Source: an uncultured Collinsella sp. (GTDB lineage Bacteria > Actinomycetota > Coriobacteriia > Coriobacteriales > Coriobacteriaceae). Taken from it: 26,740 nt of DNA. The position numbers and the translations under genes are program-made. Positions within the stretch are counted from its first letter, which is position 1; each line of letters begins with the position of its first letter. Under the pieces are notes generated by a model that did no database searches, had not been told where the DNA came from, and saw nothing but the letters and a program-made list of their open reading frames with translations. This document shows, in pieces, positions 24,328 to 26,740 of the stretch. The DNA lies in contig CABVCF010000020.1 in the NCBI GenBank assembly GCA_902496775.1, positions 1 to 26,740 of the forward strand, in the 5' to 3' direction.

Positions 24328-26355
24328 ATGGAACAAAAGGCCAAGGAGGCAGCCTCGCACGCTGCGATTCCTGTGAGCATCTCGGCGATGCTCGTCACGC
24401 TGGGCGTGGTGTACGGCGATATCGGCACCAGCCCTATGTATGTAACCAAGGCGCTCGTTGCCGGCAACGGCGGCATCGGAAGCGTGACGGAGGAGTTCGT
24501 GCTTGGCGCGCTCTCCCTTGTCGTGTGGACGGTCACGCTGCTGACCACCATCAAGTATGTGCTCATCTCGCTGCGCGCCGATAACCATGGTGAGGGTGGC
24601 ATCTTTGCCCTGTACAGCCTGGTCAAGCGCTGCGGCAAGTGGCTTATCATCCCCGCCATGCTGGGCGGCGCCGCATTGCTCGCTGACGGCATCCTGACGC
24701 CCGCCGTTACCGTTACCACGGCCATCGAGGGCCTGCGCACCATCCCGGCGGTCCATGCCGTGTTGGGTGACGATCAGGGCCGCGTCGTGGCCATCACGCT
24801 TGCCATCATCATCGCGCTCTTCTTGGTACAACGTATCGGTACGGCCAAGATCGGTCACGCTTTTGGCCCCATCATGACGCTGTGGTTCCTGTTCTTGGGC
24901 GGCACGGGTCTGTTCTTTGTCTTCCAGTACCCCGCGGTGCTGCTGTGCCTCAACCCGCTGCGTGGCATCGGCTTTTTGTTGAGCCCCAACAACCACGCGG
25001 GCATCATGATTCTGGGCAGCTGCTTCCTTGCCACCACCGGTGCCGAGGCGCTCTATTCCGACATGGGCCACGTGGGCCGCGGCAACATCTACGCTACCTG
25101 GCCGTTCGTTAAGTGCTGCCTGCTGCTTTCCTATATGGGCCAGGGCGCTTGGCTTATCAACAACGCCGCCAACCCCGAGCTCATGGGTATCGCCGACCTC
25201 AACCCCTTCTACCAGATGCTCACCCCGGGCCTGCGTCCCTTTGCCGTCGGCCTTTCCACCGTCGCGGCCATCATTGCCTCGCAGGCGCTCATCACCGGCG
25301 CATTCTCGCTGGTGTCCGAGGCCAGCCGCCTGGACCTTATGCCGCACATGCAGGTTTTCTACCCTGCTGAGACCAAAGGCCAGCTTTATATTCCCATGGT
25401 CAACAACGTCATGCTCGTGGGCTGCGTCATCGTGGTGCTGCTGTTCCAGAACTCGGCGCATATGGAAGCCGCCTACGGCCTTGCCATTACACTGACTATG
25501 ATGTGCACCACGATGCTGCTCTTCTTCTACCTGCACGAGGAGCGCAAGCTCAAGGTTGCTCCGTGGATCTTCGCGGCCTTCTTCCTTTTGCTCGAAGGCT
25601 TCTTCTTCGTGAGCTCGCTCACCAAGTTCTTCCACGGCGGCTACTTCACCATCCTTATGGCCATGCTCATCATGGGCATTATGGTGTGCTGGTACAACGG
25701 CACGGCGGTCGAGCAGCGCCAGTTTACGCTGCTGCCGCTGCGCAGCTACCTGCCGCAGCTCAAGCGCCTGCGCGACGACGACCGTTACGAGCGCATGAGC
25801 GACAACGTCGTGTACCTGACCAAGGACACCCATACCGACTACATCGACCGCGATATCGTCTATTCGATCTTGGACAAGCATCCCAAGCGCGCCCGCGCCT
25901 GGTGGTTTGTGAATGTCGAGACCATGGACGAACCGCACACCTTTGCCTATTCGGTCGAGACGTTCGGCACCGACTACGTGTTCCGCGTGCATCTGTACCT
26001 GGGCTACAAGATCAACCAGCGCGTCAATGCCTACCTGCGTCAGGTTGTTCAGGACCTGGCTGCCACCGGCGAGTTGCCGCCGCAGACGCATGACTACTCG
26101 GTCTACAAGGATCCGGGTAACATCGGCACGTTCAAGTTCGTCCTGATCCGTAAGCTTCTGGCGCCCGAAAGCGATGTGGAGCCCAGCGAGCGTACGGCCA
26201 TCACGCTCAAGTACATCATCCGCCGCGCCGCCGGCACGCCTGCGCGTTGGTACGGCCTGGAGAACTCCAACGTGAGCTTTGAGTACGTGCCGCTGTTCAC
26301 CAAGTTCAAGGCCGTGAACAAGATGCAGCGCCTGGCCCCCAATGAGCGGCCGTAG
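24328..26355 (+). CDS. kup: Kup family potassium transporter
   Basis: A 675-residue KUP/HAK/KT family potassium importer, proton-coupled in characterised members. The signature VVYGDIGTSPMYV lies at about 27-39 in the first membrane helix. LADGILTPAVTVTTAIEGL and TGAEALYSDMGHVGRGNI are also diagnostic. About twelve hydrophobic helices occupy residues 10-460; the rest is a hydrophilic cytoplasmic domain of about 210 residues. Length fits the family. ATG 24328 has GGGAGGAAA seven bases upstream; the in-frame TTG at 24310 overlaps that site and is unlikely. It has its own -10 element. A small membrane-protein gene follows 69 bases later with an almost identical ribosome-binding site, so the two may be coexpressed. 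Confidence 0.93.
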   Translation: MEQKAKEAASHAAIPVSISAMLVTLGVVYGDIGTSPMYVTKALVAGNGGIGSVTEEFVLGALSLVVWTVTLLTTIKYVLISLRADNHGEGGIFALYSLVKRCGKWLIIPAMLGGAALLADGILTPAVTVTTAIEGLRTIPAVHAVLGDDQGRVVAITLAIIIALFLVQRIGTAKIGHAFGPIMTLWFLFLGGTGLFFVFQYPAVLLCLNPLRGIGFLLSPNNHAGIMILGSCFLATTGAEALYSDMGHVGRGNIYATWPFVKCCLLLSYMGQGAWLINNAANPELMGIADLNPFYQMLTPGLRPFAVGLSTVAAIIASQALITGAFSLVSEASRLDLMPHMQVFYPAETKGQLYIPMVNNVMLVGCVIVVLLFQNSAHMEAAYGLAITLTMMCTTMLLFFYLHEERKLKVAPWIFAAFFLLLEGFFFVSSLTKFFHGGYFTILMAMLIMGIMVCWYNGTAVEQRQFTLLPLRSYLPQLKRLRDDDRYERMSDNVVYLTKDTHTDYIDRDIVYSILDKHPKRARAWWFVNVETMDEPHTFAYSVETFGTDYVFRVHLYLGYKINQRVNAYLRQVVQDLAATGELPPQTHDYSVYKDPGNIGTFKFVLIRKLLAPESDVEPSERTAITLKYIIRRAAGTPARWYGLENSNVSFEYVPLFTKFKAVNKMQRLAPNERP

Positions 26356-26424
26356 TCGACGCTCGAGGTTTGTCTGCGAACGGGCGGGTTTGTATTGACG
26401 GGGATTGAGTCCTGGGAGGAAACC

Positions 26425-26619
26425 ATGGATGCAAAGGTGCTTGACGGTTGCGATCTTGCGACCGAGCTGGTGCGTGAGGTACGCGCCGATGCTGCCGAAG
26501 ATCGGTTCTTTACGAATCGGGCCAACATGGACATGGCCGACCGCGTGATTTCGATCGTGGTGACGGTGCTTGTCGCGGCGTGCGTGTGCGCACTGCTCGC
26601 GCACGTGCTGTTTGTCTAA
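26425..26619 (+). CDS. Small single-span membrane protein, unknown function
   Basis: A 64-residue protein. The first about 43 residues are hydrophilic and acidic (DLATELVREVRADAAEDRFF), followed by one hydrophobic segment (VISIVVTVLVAACVCALLAH) reaching almost to the C-terminus. The layout fits a tail-anchored or single-span inner-membrane protein facing the cytoplasm with its N-terminal half. ATG 26425 has GGGAGGAAA directly before it, spaced three bases, the same string that precedes kup. I recognise no family. Its position 69 bases after kup suggests a role with the potassium transporter or membrane stress, but this is a guess. TTGACG at 26396 could start a separate promoter without a clear -10. 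Confidence 0.65.
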   Translation: MDAKVLDGCDLATELVREVRADAAEDRFFTNRANMDMADRVISIVVTVLVAACVCALLAHVLFV

Positions 26620-26649
26620 CGACCGCAGGTTGCAAAGGCTTTACACTTG

Positions 26650-26683
26650 GAACCACCACAAGGGGAAACCACCACAAAGGTGC
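26650..26683. repeat. Two tandem copies of an AACCACCACAA motif
   Basis: GGAACCACCACAAGGGG and GAAACCACCACAAAGGTGCC follow each other directly. They read like the left half of a palindromic unit whose matching right half (ending in TTGTGGTGG) is not present before the window ends. Confidence 0.5.
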
Positions 26684-26684
26684 C

Positions 26685-26740
26685 TGTGAACTGCGCCCCG
26701 AAACTTGGACTGAATAAATAGCGACTACGCCGCAAGGGCC
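26685..26740. mobile_element. Probable terminal end of an IS3-family insertion sequence (partial)
   Basis: From 26685 the sequence TGTGAACTGCGCCCCGAAAC, followed by TTGGAC, has the layout of the terminal inverted repeat of IS150-group IS3 elements: TGT at the tip, ACTG, a C run, AAA and TTGGAC. The window ends 30 bases later, so no transposase frame can be confirmed. The call rests on this one motif. Confidence 0.4.

Noticed and set aside
24304..26604. A 766-codon minus-strand open frame.
   Set aside because: It is antisense to kup and encodes a His/Gln/Arg-rich low-complexity product without known motifs.

Overview
The window looks like chromosomal DNA of a high-GC Gram-positive gut actinobacterium of the Coriobacteriia, most likely Collinsella. 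This rests on the protein repertoire and on LA[NA]TG-type sortase signals with short basic tails, not on a marker gene. No rRNA or tRNA gene was found.

Layout. (1) 16-1090: a minus-strand, coiled-coil, LANTG-anchored surface protein with its terminator and a large dyad upstream. (2) 1307-5029: two adjacent genes for a heterodimeric ABC exporter whose sequence motifs indicate one degenerate and one canonical ATP site. (3) 5230-5787: a small flavodoxin-like protein, a strong terminator, then a 610-base region without a convincing gene. It holds a possible gene remnant and a run of 13 Gs. (4) 6398-15233: the centrepiece, six co-oriented genes encoding a SipW-type signal peptidase, two TasA/camelysin-like proteins with SipW-type signals, a 1819-residue adhesin with a beta-helix-like head and about eight InlB-type repeats, a third SipW-type protein, and a membrane/wall-anchored LAATG protein. 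I read this as a self-contained extracellular fibre system with its own peptidase, filament subunits, very large adhesin and wall anchor. (5) 15277-20757: a 1362-residue LANTG surface protein (FG-GAP-like, Fn3-like and Ig-like regions). It is flanked by two tandem arrays of 61-62 bp palindromic units in direct orientation and, outside these, by an inverted pair of about 78-bp near-identical repeats. (6) 20778-23078 (minus): an LTA-synthase-family membrane sulfatase-fold enzyme, divergent from (7) a nitroreductase (23293-24168). (8) 24328-26619: a Kup potassium transporter followed by a 64-residue single-span membrane protein. (9) The right edge carries short CCACCACAA repeats and what looks like the end of an IS3-family element.

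The shared theme is the cell surface: three wall-anchored proteins, a putative fibre operon, a large adhesin and an LTA-synthase-type enzyme. Several features could create variation between cells: the homopolymeric G tract ahead of the fibre operon, and the direct and inverted repeats around the large surface-protein gene. No sortase gene lies in the window, so sortase must be encoded elsewhere. All functional statements come from reading motifs by eye; no database search was run.
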